Assembly: GCA_041797745.1 (NCBI GenBank)
Contig: JBHBZU010000057.1
Span: 56,164 to 120,163 of the forward strand
Direction: 5' to 3'
DNA length: 64,000 bases
Source of the DNA: UBA3871 sp041797745
GTDB lineage: Bacteria > Bacillota > Clostridia > Peptostreptococcales > Anaerovoracaceae
In this document: piece after piece, positions 25,974-35,020 of the stretch
How the letters are laid out: each line of letters starts with the position of its first letter
Numbering within the stretch: position 1 is the stretch's first letter
Made by a program: the position numbers and the translations under genes
The notes under the pieces: generated by a model
Told to the model about the DNA's origin: nothing
Seen by the model: only the letters and a program-made list of their open reading frames with translations
Databases searched by the model: none

Positions 25974-26001
25974 ATTATAAGGCTTTACAAGCTTTACTCA
26001 A
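25974..26001 (-). promoter_or_regulatory. Probable promoter of the P-loop ATPase/oxidoreductase operon
   Basis: Minus strand: TTGAGT (25996-26001), 16 bp, TATAAT (25974-25979). The rest of 25888-26167 is T-rich low-complexity DNA with no gene seen. Confidence 0.6.
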
Positions 26002-26167
26002 GTTATAACAGCTCATATCTTAACCCTTTAAATTTTATCATTTTTCTCTTTTTATGCAAGACTGCTGTGTATTTTTATGCACTACCTTTCCTTTTTCTTA
26101 AATGATTATATCTTTCTTTTCAACACACTTTTCTTTTCAGCTCCCTGTCAAAATACTTTTGCCATAG

Positions 26168-26220
26168 AAAAAGGGGGGCTGCCATTGGGTGATTTTCATC
26201 ACCCAATGTAACAGCCCCCT
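26168..26220 (-). terminator. Rho-independent terminator of the NSS transporter gene
   Basis: A long stem pairs GGGGGCTG with CAGCCCCC and the inner ATTGGGTGAT with ATCACCCAAT around TTTC. A T run follows on the minus strand. Confidence 0.88.
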
Positions 26221-26251
26221 TTCCTGCAATAATTTGCAACGTGTTGCTTTT

Positions 26252-27643
26252 TTAGAATAATTTAGTGAAGTGGAAGAACGCATTAATCTGAACGATGAGC
26301 AAAAGACCCATGAAGATAGGTCCAACCCATCTGAAGCAGAAGTCAACGAACGCCTTAGATTTGAAAGTATTTCCCTCAGCCTCAACTTCATCATCAATCC
26401 AGTGTCTACGAGTCCATCCGAACATGATTGCCATGAGCAATCCGCCTAATGGCATTAAGATACCCTCAGCACCGAGGTCAAAGAAGTCAAGAATACAAGT
26501 CTGTCCAAACGGATAGCTTCCAAATGCACTACCAAGAGCGTCATAAGTTACCAGTGTACCACCTGCTACGGAAACAATTCCGATAACCCATACATAGAAG
26601 CTTCTCTTGTGCTTGCTTCCTCTCTTGCTCCCCGCATCTTCCATGGCGGAGATTCCACCCTCCATCATTCCGATGGAAGAAGTAAGTGCTGCAAAGAATA
26701 CCAGCAGATAGAATACAAATCCGAAAACAGCTCCACCCGCCATGTTGTTAAATACTGTCTGTAAAGTTACGAAAAGAAGTCCCGGACCTCCGCCTGGCTC
26801 CATACCATAAGCAAATACGGCAGGCATAACAGCCATGCCGGCTAATACAGCCACAAGCGTATCACATACAGGAACAATAATAGCATTTTTTTCAAGGTTT
26901 GCTTCTTTGCCAAGGTAAGAACCGTAAGCCACAAGGCAACCTGAAGCAAGTGATAAGGAGAAGAACATTTGAGAGCCTGCCTGAGCAAGAACCTTACACC
27001 AGCCTGTACCTGCAAATGCTTCAAAATTAGGCTTGAATAAAAATGCAAGACCCTCGCCGGCACCGGGAAGAGTACAAGATCTGATTACTACAACTATAAG
27101 CATAACAAAGAGTGCCGGCATAGCCCATGAACAGAACTTCTCAATACCTCCGCCAACGCCCATCATTACTATTATCACAGTAAGAGCTATGAACACATAA
27201 GTATAAACCATCGGTTCAGCACCGCCTGTGATAAATCCTCCAAAGCTTGCACCTGCGTCTCCGCCACCGAAGCCGAAGCCTGCATGAATAAGGTCACCAA
27301 AGTTTGCAACCATGTACTTTGTTACATAACCACCGAATGTAACGTAGAAACAGATTAACAGGAATGGAACAACGGTTTCAAATACACCTGCAATTTTGAA
27401 GCTGCGATTACAGTCTGCAAAGCCCTCGATAGCAGCCTTTCCGGTTTTACGACCAAGTGCCATTTCACCGACCATCAAAGGATAGCCTACGAAAATAGCG
27501 AGAATCAGATATACCAGCAGGAATGAAAAACCACCGCCGATACCCATTTTGTAAGGGAAAGACCAAATGTTACCAAGTCCAACCGCAGAACCGATGGATG
27601 CCATCAGGAATCCGAAGTTACTGCCAAATTTACCTTTATCCAT
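26252..27643 (-). CDS. Neurotransmitter:sodium symporter (NSS/SNF) family transporter
   Basis: This 463-residue membrane protein has about 11-12 hydrophobic segments. The first helix SIGSAVGLGNIWSFPYKMG carries the unwound Na+/substrate-binding signature of NSS proteins such as LeuT and MhsT; GGGFSFLLVYLI follows. It should import an amino acid (often Trp, Tyr, Leu or Ala) with sodium. It is monocistronic between two terminators. The downstream neighbour in transcription is separate; the upstream aminotransferase may act on the imported amino acid. Confidence 0.9.
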   Translation of the reverse strand: MDKGKFGSNFGFLMASIGSAVGLGNIWSFPYKMGIGGGFSFLLVYLILAIFVGYPLMVGEMALGRKTGKAAIEGFADCNRSFKIAGVFETVVPFLLICFYVTFGGYVTKYMVANFGDLIHAGFGFGGGDAGASFGGFITGGAEPMVYTYVFIALTVIIVMMGVGGGIEKFCSWAMPALFVMLIVVVIRSCTLPGAGEGLAFLFKPNFEAFAGTGWCKVLAQAGSQMFFSLSLASGCLVAYGSYLGKEANLEKNAIIVPVCDTLVAVLAGMAVMPAVFAYGMEPGGGPGLLFVTLQTVFNNMAGGAVFGFVFYLLVFFAALTSSIGMMEGGISAMEDAGSKRGSKHKRSFYVWVIGIVSVAGGTLVTYDALGSAFGSYPFGQTCILDFFDLGAEGILMPLGGLLMAIMFGWTRRHWIDDEVEAEGNTFKSKAFVDFCFRWVGPIFMGLLLIVQINAFFHFTKLF

Positions 27644-27793
27644 ATATTACACCTCCTACATTTCGTACTATATGGTATTTATACAGGTGACCGATTATAT
27701 ATAAAAAGTATAGCATATTTAGCCACCTACGCTTATATTAAATCATAAAAAATATACATTGTGAATAATAGATAAAAAATTAACAGTATATTC

Positions 27794-27828
27794 AAAAAGC
27801 TCTGCCACTTTTTATGAGTAGCAGAGCT
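27794..27828 (-). terminator. Rho-independent terminator of the aminotransferase gene
   Basis: AGCTCTGC and GCAGAGCT, extended by ACT/AGT, form a stem. A run of five T residues follows on the minus strand. It lies about 70 bp after the aminotransferase stop. Confidence 0.82.
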
Positions 27829-27895
27829 AAATTAATCACAAATTTGCTGTCATTTTTGTGTTAAATTTGTACATTGACAGACAATTAACAGTCTT

Positions 27896-29077
27896 TTATT
27901 CCTTGAAAGCCTTTTCAAAGAAAGGTAAGGAATTTACCACCGTTGCCTTTGATACGCAATAACTTAATCTGAAGAACCCCTCAACGCCAAAATCATTGGA
28001 CGGAACAACAAGTAAATTGTACTTCTTGCATTTTTCAGAGAACGCTTTGGCATCGCCACCCGGTGCTTTTACGAAAAGGTAAAAAGCGCCGTCAGGTTGA
28101 GCACATTCATAGCCTATTTTTCTAAGACCGTTTACAAGAAGCTGTCTATTCTCGTCATAAGCATTTAAGTCTGGTTTTTCTGCTACGCAACGGGCAACTG
28201 TTCTCTGAATTAGAGTCGGAGGGCAAACCTGACCGATAATACGAGCCGCCCCTGCACAAGCTGCAAAGACTTCCTTTGAATCCTCTGCACAATCAGGGAC
28301 ACAAATATATCCGATACGTTCACCCGGAAGCGAAAGGGACTTTGACCATGAATAAGCAACGATAGTATTAGGATATATAGCCGGTATCCATGGAATCTCA
28401 ATATCTCCATATACCAACTCTCTATAAGGTTCATCTGCTATTAGATAAATCGGATGTCCGAACTCTTTACTTTTTTTAGCAAGAATTTCTCCGACCTTTT
28501 GAAGTGTTTCCTTGCTAAAGATAACACCGGACGGATTGTTAGGACTGTTGATAATAACCCCTTGGGTATTCTTGTCCAGCTTTGCCTCTAAAGCCCCAAG
28601 GTTAATCTGAAAAGTAGCGGTGTCCGCTTCAACAAAATCAAATTTGAGGCCTGCCCCCTCTACAAAAGGTCTGTATTCAGGGAAGAACGGTGCGATGGCA
28701 AGAATTTTGCAATCGTCGTTGGCGTGCAATGCGTTAAAAATAGTAATGAGTGCCGGCGCTGCCCCACAAGTAAAGAACAGATTGGAGCCTTTGATAGTCA
28801 TGCCTGTACGCCTTGTCAAGTCGGCAGCAACAGCTTCTCTTACTTCATCAAAGCCTGGAGCTGAAGAATAACCGTGAACGAGGAGAGGATTTTCATTGTC
28901 AATGATTTCCTTGATGGTCTCGTTTACTTTTTTCGGAGACGGAATGCTGGGATTTCCTAAACTGAAATCGAAAACATTTTCTTTTCCCACTAGTTTTGCC
29001 TGCTCTAATCCATACTGGAATAAATCTCTAATGCAGGACTTGGTTGTTCCCAATCCATAAGTATACTGGTTAAACAT
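27896..29077 (-). CDS. Class I/II PLP-dependent aminotransferase
   Basis: This 393-residue fold-type I aminotransferase has DFSLGNPSIPSP near the N-terminus, NSPNNPSGVIFSK, ADEPYREL (PLP-ring Asp) and YSWSKSLSLPGERIGY, which contains the Schiff-base lysine. A phosphate-binding Arg lies in the latter. It is aspartate-aminotransferase-like; the amino acid is unknown. The gene has a GGAGGG ribosome site and is preceded by a region of 70-bp repeats. Confidence 0.9.
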   Translation of the reverse strand: MFNQYTYGLGTTKSCIRDLFQYGLEQAKLVGKENVFDFSLGNPSIPSPKKVNETIKEIIDNENPLLVHGYSSAPGFDEVREAVAADLTRRTGMTIKGSNLFFTCGAAPALITIFNALHANDDCKILAIAPFFPEYRPFVEGAGLKFDFVEADTATFQINLGALEAKLDKNTQGVIINSPNNPSGVIFSKETLQKVGEILAKKSKEFGHPIYLIADEPYRELVYGDIEIPWIPAIYPNTIVAYSWSKSLSLPGERIGYICVPDCAEDSKEVFAACAGAARIIGQVCPPTLIQRTVARCVAEKPDLNAYDENRQLLVNGLRKIGYECAQPDGAFYLFVKAPGGDAKAFSEKCKKYNLLVVPSNDFGVEGFFRLSYCVSKATVVNSLPFFEKAFKE

Positions 29078-29225
29078 TTTTCCCTCCTATTAAAGAACGC
29101 TTATTAATATTGTGTTGGGGTCATCGTATCATTAAAATATGCTACGATTCAGCCATTTGCATTTTGCCGAGGTTTACGGAATCAAAAGATTCCCACGGCT
29201 ATGTGATTTTTATAATGGTTACTTT

Positions 29226-29380
29226 TGGGAGCATTATATCATATCTTTGAATATATAAGGTACATAGGAAGATATGATGAAATGACTATGTAACTTGGGG
29301 TCATTATATCATATCTTTGATTGTATAAATTACATAGGAAGATATGATGAAATAGCTGTGTAACTTGGGGCTATTATATC
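29226..29380. repeat. 70-bp tandem repeat, two full copies and a partial third
   Basis: Blocks at about 29226-29295 and 29296-29365 are closely similar (CATTATATCATATCTTTGA at 29232 and 29302; TACATAGGAAGATATGATGA at 29261 and 29331). A partial third begins at 29366. Each unit contains an inverted repeat, for example ATCATATCTT (29238-29247) with AAGATATGAT (29269-29278). A diverged start-like copy lies near 29113. The repeats fill the gap between atpC and the aminotransferase gene; no gene is seen there. Confidence 0.88.
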
Positions 29381-29464
29381 ACAATCGAAATGAAAAATAA
29401 ATCGCTTTTATGAATATTTACTTTTCGTTTTATTGTGTAACAGTTGAAAATTTATCCTATAAAA

Positions 29465-29737
29465 CTAGCATTCTGTAAGCCATCTGGCTTCATCTGTAAA
29501 GATTTTAATGCTGTCCTTTACATCAACATAACCATCGGAAAGATAGGCCTTTATAAATTCCTGTCCCTCCTCTTTCCTAATCCAAAGTTCACCCTCTTCA
29601 AGAAGTTTGCATGCCCAAGAATGACCTGCCATAAACCCCTCTTTACCCAGAGTAGTTGTGCAGACTACCATTCTTACCTCCTCCGAAAAGAATAATTCAG
29701 AGGGCGTAAATACTTCCAATTTAATCTGCTTGAACAT
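29465..29737 (-). CDS. atpC: ATP synthase F1 epsilon subunit, short form lacking the C-terminal helices
   Basis: This 90-residue protein covers only the N-terminal beta-sandwich of epsilon (IKLEVFTPSELFFSEEV, EGFMAGHSWACKLLEEGELW, DGYVDVKDSIKIFTDEARW). Ordinary epsilon is about 130-140 residues, with two C-terminal helices that inhibit ATP hydrolysis. The stop follows directly and the bases after it do not encode a helical domain in any frame I read. It overlaps the end of atpD by 17 bp and is last in the atp operon. Confidence 0.85.
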   Translation of the reverse strand: MFKQIKLEVFTPSELFFSEEVRMVVCTTTLGKEGFMAGHSWACKLLEEGELWIRKEEGQEFIKAYLSDGYVDVKDSIKIFTDEARWLTEC

Positions 29738-31127
29738 TTGCCTCTCTGTACCTTTCTACTACTTCATCAATACCGCCGGCGAAGAGAAACATAGACTCAG
29801 GAATACTATCATGCTTTCCCTCTAAAATTTCTCTGAAGCCTCTTATGGTTTCCTTTAGCGGCAGATACTTTCCTTTTATCCCCGTAAACTGCGAAGCTAC
29901 GCTGAAAGGCTGCGAGAAGAATCTTTGAATCTTTCTTGCTCTAGACACAGTAATCCTGTCTTCTTCAGACAATTCGTCCATACCCAAAATAGCGATGATG
30001 TCCTGCAATTCCTTGTACTTTTGAAGAATCTGCTGAACTTCTCTTGCTGTATTGTAGTGTTCCTCTCCGAGAACGTGAGGGTCCATAATTCTGGAGCTGG
30101 AAGCCAGCGGGTCCACCGCCGGATAAATTCCAAGTTCCGTTATTGAACGGCTTAAAACCGTTGTAGCGTCAAGATGTGCAAAGGTAGTGGCAGGGGCCGG
30201 ATCTGTCAAGTCATCTGCCGGCACATAAATAGCCTGAACAGAAGTAATGGAGCCGTTTTTAGTGGAAGTAATTCTCTCTTGAAGCGCTCCCATTTCCGTT
30301 GCCAAGGTCGGCTGATAACCCACCGCTGACGGAACTCTGCCTAAAAGTGCGGACACTTCTGAACCTGCTTGAGTGAAACGGAAGATATTGTCAATAAACA
30401 AAAGCACGTCCTGCCTTTCAATATCTCTGAAATGCTCCGCCATAGTCAAACCTGTAAGAGCAACTCTCATACGAGCCCCAGGCGGTTCGTTCATCTGACC
30501 GAATACCATAGCCGTCTTTTCAATAACTCCCGACTCAACCATCTCGTAATAAAGATCGTTACCCTCACGAGTACGCTCACCCACTCCTGCAAATACGGAA
30601 ATACCACCGTGTTCCTTTGCAATATTGTTGATAAGCTCTTGGATGAGCACCGTTTTGCCTACGCCGGCACCCCCAAACAGTCCAACTTTACCGCCCTTGG
30701 TATATGGGGCGATTAAATCTATAACTTTAATGCCTGTTTCAAAAATCTGCGTTGTCGTATCCTGCTCCTCAAAGCTCGGCGCCGGTCTGTGAATGGCACT
30801 TCTTCTATCAGTGTCAATCTCTCCTTTGTCGTCAATGGTTTCTCCGATTACATTGAAGAGTCTGCCTAAAACTTCCGTTCCTACAGGAACGCTGATTGGC
30901 GCTCCGGTGTCAACAGCCTCCATGCCTCTCATCAGACCCTCCGTTGCCGACAATGAAATACAGCGAACTATATCATCGCCAATATGTTGCGCCACCTCAA
31001 CCATCATAGTTTTCCCATCCTTTTCGATGGTAACAGCGTTGAGAAGTGCCGGAATATATTCAGGAGCGAACTTTATATCTACCACAGGTCCTATCACCTG
31101 ATTGATAATACCTTTTTTAAAATCCAA
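29721..31127 (-). CDS. atpD: ATP synthase F1 beta subunit
   Basis: This 468-residue catalytic subunit has the Walker A GGAGVGKTVLIQELI, the Walker B region DVLLFIDNIFRFTQAG with GRVPSAVGYQPTLATEMG, and the catalytic-loop Glu in GVGERTREGNDL. It forms the alpha3-beta3 hexamer that makes ATP. The length and start (MDFKKGIINQVIGPVVDIKF) are normal. It follows atpG by 14 bp. Confidence 0.97.
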   Translation of the reverse strand: MDFKKGIINQVIGPVVDIKFAPEYIPALLNAVTIEKDGKTMMVEVAQHIGDDIVRCISLSATEGLMRGMEAVDTGAPISVPVGTEVLGRLFNVIGETIDDKGEIDTDRRSAIHRPAPSFEEQDTTTQIFETGIKVIDLIAPYTKGGKVGLFGGAGVGKTVLIQELINNIAKEHGGISVFAGVGERTREGNDLYYEMVESGVIEKTAMVFGQMNEPPGARMRVALTGLTMAEHFRDIERQDVLLFIDNIFRFTQAGSEVSALLGRVPSAVGYQPTLATEMGALQERITSTKNGSITSVQAIYVPADDLTDPAPATTFAHLDATTVLSRSITELGIYPAVDPLASSSRIMDPHVLGEEHYNTAREVQQILQKYKELQDIIAILGMDELSEEDRITVSRARKIQRFFSQPFSVASQFTGIKGKYLPLKETIRGFREILEGKHDSIPESMFLFAGGIDEVVERYREANVQAD

Positions 31128-31141
31128 GTAAGTATACCTCC

Positions 31142-32011
31142 TTATTTTTGAGCTTCCGCACCGGAAACAACCTCAATAATTTCATTTGTAATAGCAGTCT
31201 GCCTTGCACGATGATAAAAGACGGATAGTTTTTCAAGCATTTCCTTGGCATTATCCGTAGCATTTTCCATTGCCATACGTCTTGCTGCATGCTCACAGGT
31301 AGCTGATTCTACTATGGTGCCATAGAGCTTGATACCCACATACTTAGGTACAAGATAATTAAATACCGCCTCAGGAGAGGGTTCATACTCAATATCCTGC
31401 AAGACTGCGCAATACTCTTCCTTTTCATCAATATAAAGTGTAAGGGGCAGCACCTTTTTAGTAACTACCTCCTGCTCGATATTGTTCTTGAAAGCGGTGT
31501 AAACAACCACCACCTCGTCCACTATTTCTTTATCATAAAGTTCCAAGACAGCGTCCACAATTTCTTTTGTGCCGCCAATGGATATGTTCTCTGCGGGTTC
31601 AAGATATTCTTTGTAGATACTGTAACCCCTTTTAGCAAAATATTCTCTTCCTTTTGTTCCTATGGTAATAAGCTCCGGAGAGTCCTCACATTTACGCATT
31701 AAGCTTTCAGCTTCTTTAATTACATTGGAATTAAAGGTGCCGCAAAGACCTTTGTTACCGGTAATAACCACAAAACAAATCTTTTTAATTTCCGCCTCCG
31801 ATTTAATGTATCGAGAGGGTCTTTCCTCGGAATTTTTGAAAACATCTTCAATAGTTGCCGTTATGGAGCGCACATATTCGCTGTTTTTATCAAATTTTTC
31901 TTTAGCTCTTCTTAGTTTGGCTGCCGATACCAGTTTCATGGCATTTGTAATGTGCTTGATGGAACTTATGCTGTTAATGCGATGTTTTATGTCCTGCATA
32001 TTACCGCCCAT
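31142..32011 (-). CDS. atpG: ATP synthase F1 gamma subunit
   Basis: This 289-residue central-shaft subunit has the N-terminal helix signature DIKHRINSISSIKHITNAMK and MVSAAKLRRAKEKF-like continuation, and the C-terminal helix RMAMENATDNAKEML..ARQTAITNEIIEVVSGAEA. GAGAGGAG lies 9 nt before the ATG at 32011; an ATG four codons later is also possible. It sits between atpA and atpD as usual. Confidence 0.96.
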   Translation of the reverse strand: MGGNMQDIKHRINSISSIKHITNAMKLVSAAKLRRAKEKFDKNSEYVRSITATIEDVFKNSEERPSRYIKSEAEIKKICFVVITGNKGLCGTFNSNVIKEAESLMRKCEDSPELITIGTKGREYFAKRGYSIYKEYLEPAENISIGGTKEIVDAVLELYDKEIVDEVVVVYTAFKNNIEQEVVTKKVLPLTLYIDEKEEYCAVLQDIEYEPSPEAVFNYLVPKYVGIKLYGTIVESATCEHAARRMAMENATDNAKEMLEKLSVFYHRARQTAITNEIIEVVSGAEAQK

Positions 32012-32031
32012 AAGGAATCACTCCTCTCCGA

Positions 32032-33552
32032 TTATGTAGGTGTTTTCTCCGACTTTATATTCTTAAATTCTTCCAAAGCGGATTTAAGCTCTTTTTCAGC
32101 TTCTTCCGTCAACTCTCCCGTTTCTCTGATACTGCTTTTTACCGACCCATGATTAGTTTCCATAAAAGTGTAAAATTCTTTTTCAAAGTTCTTAAGCTCT
32201 TCTATCGGAATTTCTTTCAGATAGCCATTTGAAGCCGCATATATAATCATAACCTGTTCTTCAACATCCAAAGGTTCATATTGTTTCTGTCGCAGCACTT
32301 CCATGAGGATTTGCCCATGGTCAAGTCTTTCCTTAGTTTCCTTATCCACATCGGAACCGAACTGTGAGAAAGACGCCAACTCTCTGTATTGAGCCAAATC
32401 CAGTTTAATCTTTGAGGCAACTTTCTTCATGGCTTTAATCTGCGCGTTACCTCCTACTCGTGATACCGAAATACCTGCGTTCACAGCAGGACGCTGACCC
32501 GAAAAGAATAACTCCGACTCTAAAAAAATCTGTCCGTCTGTAATGGAAATAACATTGGTAGGTATGTATGCAGAAACATCTCCCGCCTGAGTTTCAATGA
32601 TAGGAAGCGCGGTAATGGAGCCTCCTCCCAATTCGTCCGAGAGCTTGGCCGCTCTTTCAAGAAGCCTTGAGTGAAGATAGAATACATCTCCCGGATAAGC
32701 TTCTCTCCCCGGTGGTCTGCGAAGAAGCAGGGATATAGCACGATAAGCTACTGCGTGCTTTGAAAGGTCATCATATATAATGAGAACGTGCCTGCCGTTA
32801 TACATAAAATATTCTCCCATGGCACAAGCTGCATAAGGAGCAATATATTGTAGCGGTGCTACATCGGAGGCCGTTGCGGATACGATTATGGAATAATCCA
32901 TCGCGCCGTAATCTTCAAGGGTTTGAACCATCTGCGCCACGGTGGATCTCTTCTGACCGATAGCAACATAAATACAAATAACATCCTTTCCCTTTTGGTT
33001 AAGGATGGTGTCAACGGCTATTGCTGTTTTTCCTGTCTGTCTGTCACCGACAATAAGTTCTCTTTGCCCTCTTCCGATAGGTACCATAGAATCAATCGCT
33101 TTAATTCCGGTTTGAAGAGGTTCAAATACGGACTTTCTCTGCAACACTCCGGGAGCTGCATTTTCAATCGGTCGGGTACTTTCCGCTTTGATTTCTCCTT
33201 TTCCGTCTATGGCTTGACCGAGAGCATTTACCACTCTTCCGATTAAAGCCTGACCAACGGGAACCTCTACGACTCTCCCTGTGGGCTTAACAATGTTCCC
33301 CTCTTTTATGTTCTTGTCGGAACCAAGAAGCACTGCCGCAACATTATCTTCTTCAAGATTTAATGCCATGCCATAAATTTCCTCCGGAAATTCCAGCAAC
33401 TCACCCACCATGCAATTCTTTAGTCCGTATATTCTGGCAATACCGTCGCCAACCTGTATTACTGTGCCAAATTCGGAAATTTCAAGCTCATTTTTATAAT
33501 TTTTGATTTGGTCGCGAATAATAGCACTGATTTCATCAGGTCGCAAATTCAT
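32032..33552 (-). CDS. atpA: ATP synthase F1 alpha subunit
   Basis: This 506-residue non-catalytic nucleotide-binding subunit has Walker A GDRQTGKTAIA near residue 170, IYVAIGQKRSTVAQ and the family signature near PGREAYPGDVFYLHSRLLER. The N-terminal beta-barrel and C-terminal helical domain are complete. It follows atpH by 19 bp. Confidence 0.97.
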   Translation of the reverse strand: MNLRPDEISAIIRDQIKNYKNELEISEFGTVIQVGDGIARIYGLKNCMVGELLEFPEEIYGMALNLEEDNVAAVLLGSDKNIKEGNIVKPTGRVVEVPVGQALIGRVVNALGQAIDGKGEIKAESTRPIENAAPGVLQRKSVFEPLQTGIKAIDSMVPIGRGQRELIVGDRQTGKTAIAVDTILNQKGKDVICIYVAIGQKRSTVAQMVQTLEDYGAMDYSIIVSATASDVAPLQYIAPYAACAMGEYFMYNGRHVLIIYDDLSKHAVAYRAISLLLRRPPGREAYPGDVFYLHSRLLERAAKLSDELGGGSITALPIIETQAGDVSAYIPTNVISITDGQIFLESELFFSGQRPAVNAGISVSRVGGNAQIKAMKKVASKIKLDLAQYRELASFSQFGSDVDKETKERLDHGQILMEVLRQKQYEPLDVEEQVMIIYAASNGYLKEIPIEELKNFEKEFYTFMETNHGSVKSSIRETGELTEEAEKELKSALEEFKNIKSEKTPT

Positions 33553-33571
33553 AAGTTTGTCTCCTCTCGTC

Positions 33572-34105
33572 TTACTTTAAGGCGTCTGCTAAAGTCTGCA
33601 AACGGGACTTGAGGGATGCGTCAAGGAGTTTATCCTCTACGTAAATTTTCACCCCGCCAATGAGGCTTTCGTCCACTTCCGATTCCAATTTAATCTTGCT
33701 TCCAAAAAGCTTTCCCGCCTCTTCTTCAAATCTTACAAGCTGTTCTGAATTAAGAGGCTGCGCGGAAACGATGGTACCGTAAGTGCAACCCTCCTGCTTG
33801 CTTAACAGACGATTGTATTCTGTGACAATCTGCCTGTATCTGCCCACTCTGTCCTTATCTAAAAGGACGAGCATAAAATTCATTGCAGCTTCGCACAGCT
33901 GACCGGACATAGTATTTACGAAAACCTTTTTCTTGTCTGCCCTGCGAATATTACGAGCTTTAAGGAACGCAAAAAACTCGGGATTCTCTTCGAAAATCCT
34001 GCTTAATTCATCCAAAGACGATTTTACCTCTTTGGTTTGATTCAGTTCTCCGGCCGCTTCCAGTAACGCACCGCTGTAGGTCATTGCTACCGTTAACTTT
34101 GCCAT
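33572..34105 (-). CDS. atpH: ATP synthase delta subunit
   Basis: This protein of about 177 residues forms the top of the peripheral stalk. The ATG at 34105 (MAKLTVAMTYSGALLE) overlaps the atpF stop as TAATG; a longer in-frame version starting at 34168 lies inside atpF and is unlikely. The C-terminal ESEVDESLIGGVKIYVEDKL is the OSCP/delta signature. Confidence 0.93.
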   Translation of the reverse strand: MAKLTVAMTYSGALLEAAGELNQTKEVKSSLDELSRIFEENPEFFAFLKARNIRRADKKKVFVNTMSGQLCEAAMNFMLVLLDKDRVGRYRQIVTEYNRLLSKQEGCTYGTIVSAQPLNSEQLVRFEEEAGKLFGSKIKLESEVDESLIGGVKIYVEDKLLDASLKSRLQTLADALK

Positions 34106-34602
34106 TATACTCTTCCTGCCTGTTCTAATATGCCGTTGATATACTCTTCCTGTCCCTCCGGTGTGCAAACTTCTCTTTCAAGAATTTGTTCTGCCGCAAG
34201 AATTGCTAATTTGCCGATTTCCCCTTTGAGATGAGTCATAGCCTCTTGGCTTTCTCTCTCAATGTCCGCCTCTGCGCTTTTCTTAAGCCTCATAGCTTCG
34301 GCCTTTGCATCTTTTATTATTAGGCGTGCCTCATTCTCCGCTTTAGCCTTTGAAGCTTTTACAATTTCACCGACTTCATATTCCACATCTGAAATACGTT
34401 GATTATAATTTTCCAGAAGTTTATCGGCTTCAGCCCTTACTGCCGCCGCACCCTCAAGCTCATTTTTAATAGCGTTTCTTCTACGCTCAAACATATTTAA
34501 AGTCGGCTTATAAAGAAATATCGAAAGTAGACCAAAAAGGATAAGGAAGTTAATTATGGCGCATATTATCTCAACAAAGTTGATACCTAATGTTTCAACC
34601 AT
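34105..34602 (-). CDS. atpF: ATP synthase F0 b subunit
   Basis: This 165-residue peripheral-stalk subunit has an N-terminal membrane helix (FVEIICAIINFLILFGLLSIF) and a long charged, Ala/Glu/Lys-rich helix (KAKAENEARLIIKDAKAEAM). It shares a TAATG junction with atpH and follows atpE by 21 bp. Confidence 0.94.
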   Translation of the reverse strand: MVETLGINFVEIICAIINFLILFGLLSIFLYKPTLNMFERRRNAIKNELEGAAAVRAEADKLLENYNQRISDVEYEVGEIVKASKAKAENEARLIIKDAKAEAMRLKKSAEADIERESQEAMTHLKGEIGKLAILAAEQILEREVCTPEGQEEYINGILEQAGRV

Positions 34603-34623
34603 TACTTTAACCTCACCAGTGAA

Positions 34624-34854
34624 TTACATCTTGCCTAATAACAAAATAGCAACCAAAAGACCATAAATAGTCAAAGCTTCCATAAAGGCTAAAGAAAGAA
34701 CCATTGCAGTACGAATTTCTCCTGCCACTTCCGGCTGTTTTGCCATTCCCTCCAATGCCTGAGTTGCCGCTTTACCTTGAGCGATAGCAGGTCCGATTGT
34801 GGAAATGCTGATAGTTAATGCAACCGAGATAGCGATTATTGCTGTAGTAGTCAT
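34624..34854 (-). CDS. atpE: ATP synthase F0 c subunit
   Basis: This 76-residue hairpin protein forms the rotor ring. Helix 1 has IGPAIAQGKAATQALEGMAK, the polar loop is KQPEVAGEIR, and helix 2 carries the ion-binding glutamate in LAFMEALTIYG. The first-helix Pro and Gln of sodium-type rings are present. The Ser/Thr next to the glutamate is replaced by Ala-Leu, so proton coupling seems more likely than sodium. That reading is inference. Confidence 0.95.
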   Translation of the reverse strand: MTTTAIIAISVALTISISTIGPAIAQGKAATQALEGMAKQPEVAGEIRTAMVLSLAFMEALTIYGLLVAILLLGKM

Positions 34855-35020
34855 TTAAAAGCTCCTTTCAAATACGATAAAAATAATTGCCTATACTACG
34901 CGATATGCCGCGTTAATAACAAATAATATACTCTTTTTTAGAGTACGTTTCAGGTAGTATGTTTAGAGTAATATGTTTTGGGAGCACATCCCTTGTTCCG
35001 CTTTGGAAAAGCGTGACACC

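Noticed and set aside
26137..26397. Minus-strand open frame of 86 codons across the end of the NSS transporter gene
   Set aside because: It overlaps the transporter in another frame and runs through the terminator hairpin; no homology was recognised.
29226..29380. CRISPR-like array or phage attachment site
   Set aside because: The 70-bp units are direct tandem copies without unique spacers, and no integrase or tRNA is adjacent.
33572..34168. Longer atpH starting at 34168
   Set aside because: The extension lies within atpF and lacks a ribosome site; the ATG at 34105 forms the usual TAATG junction.
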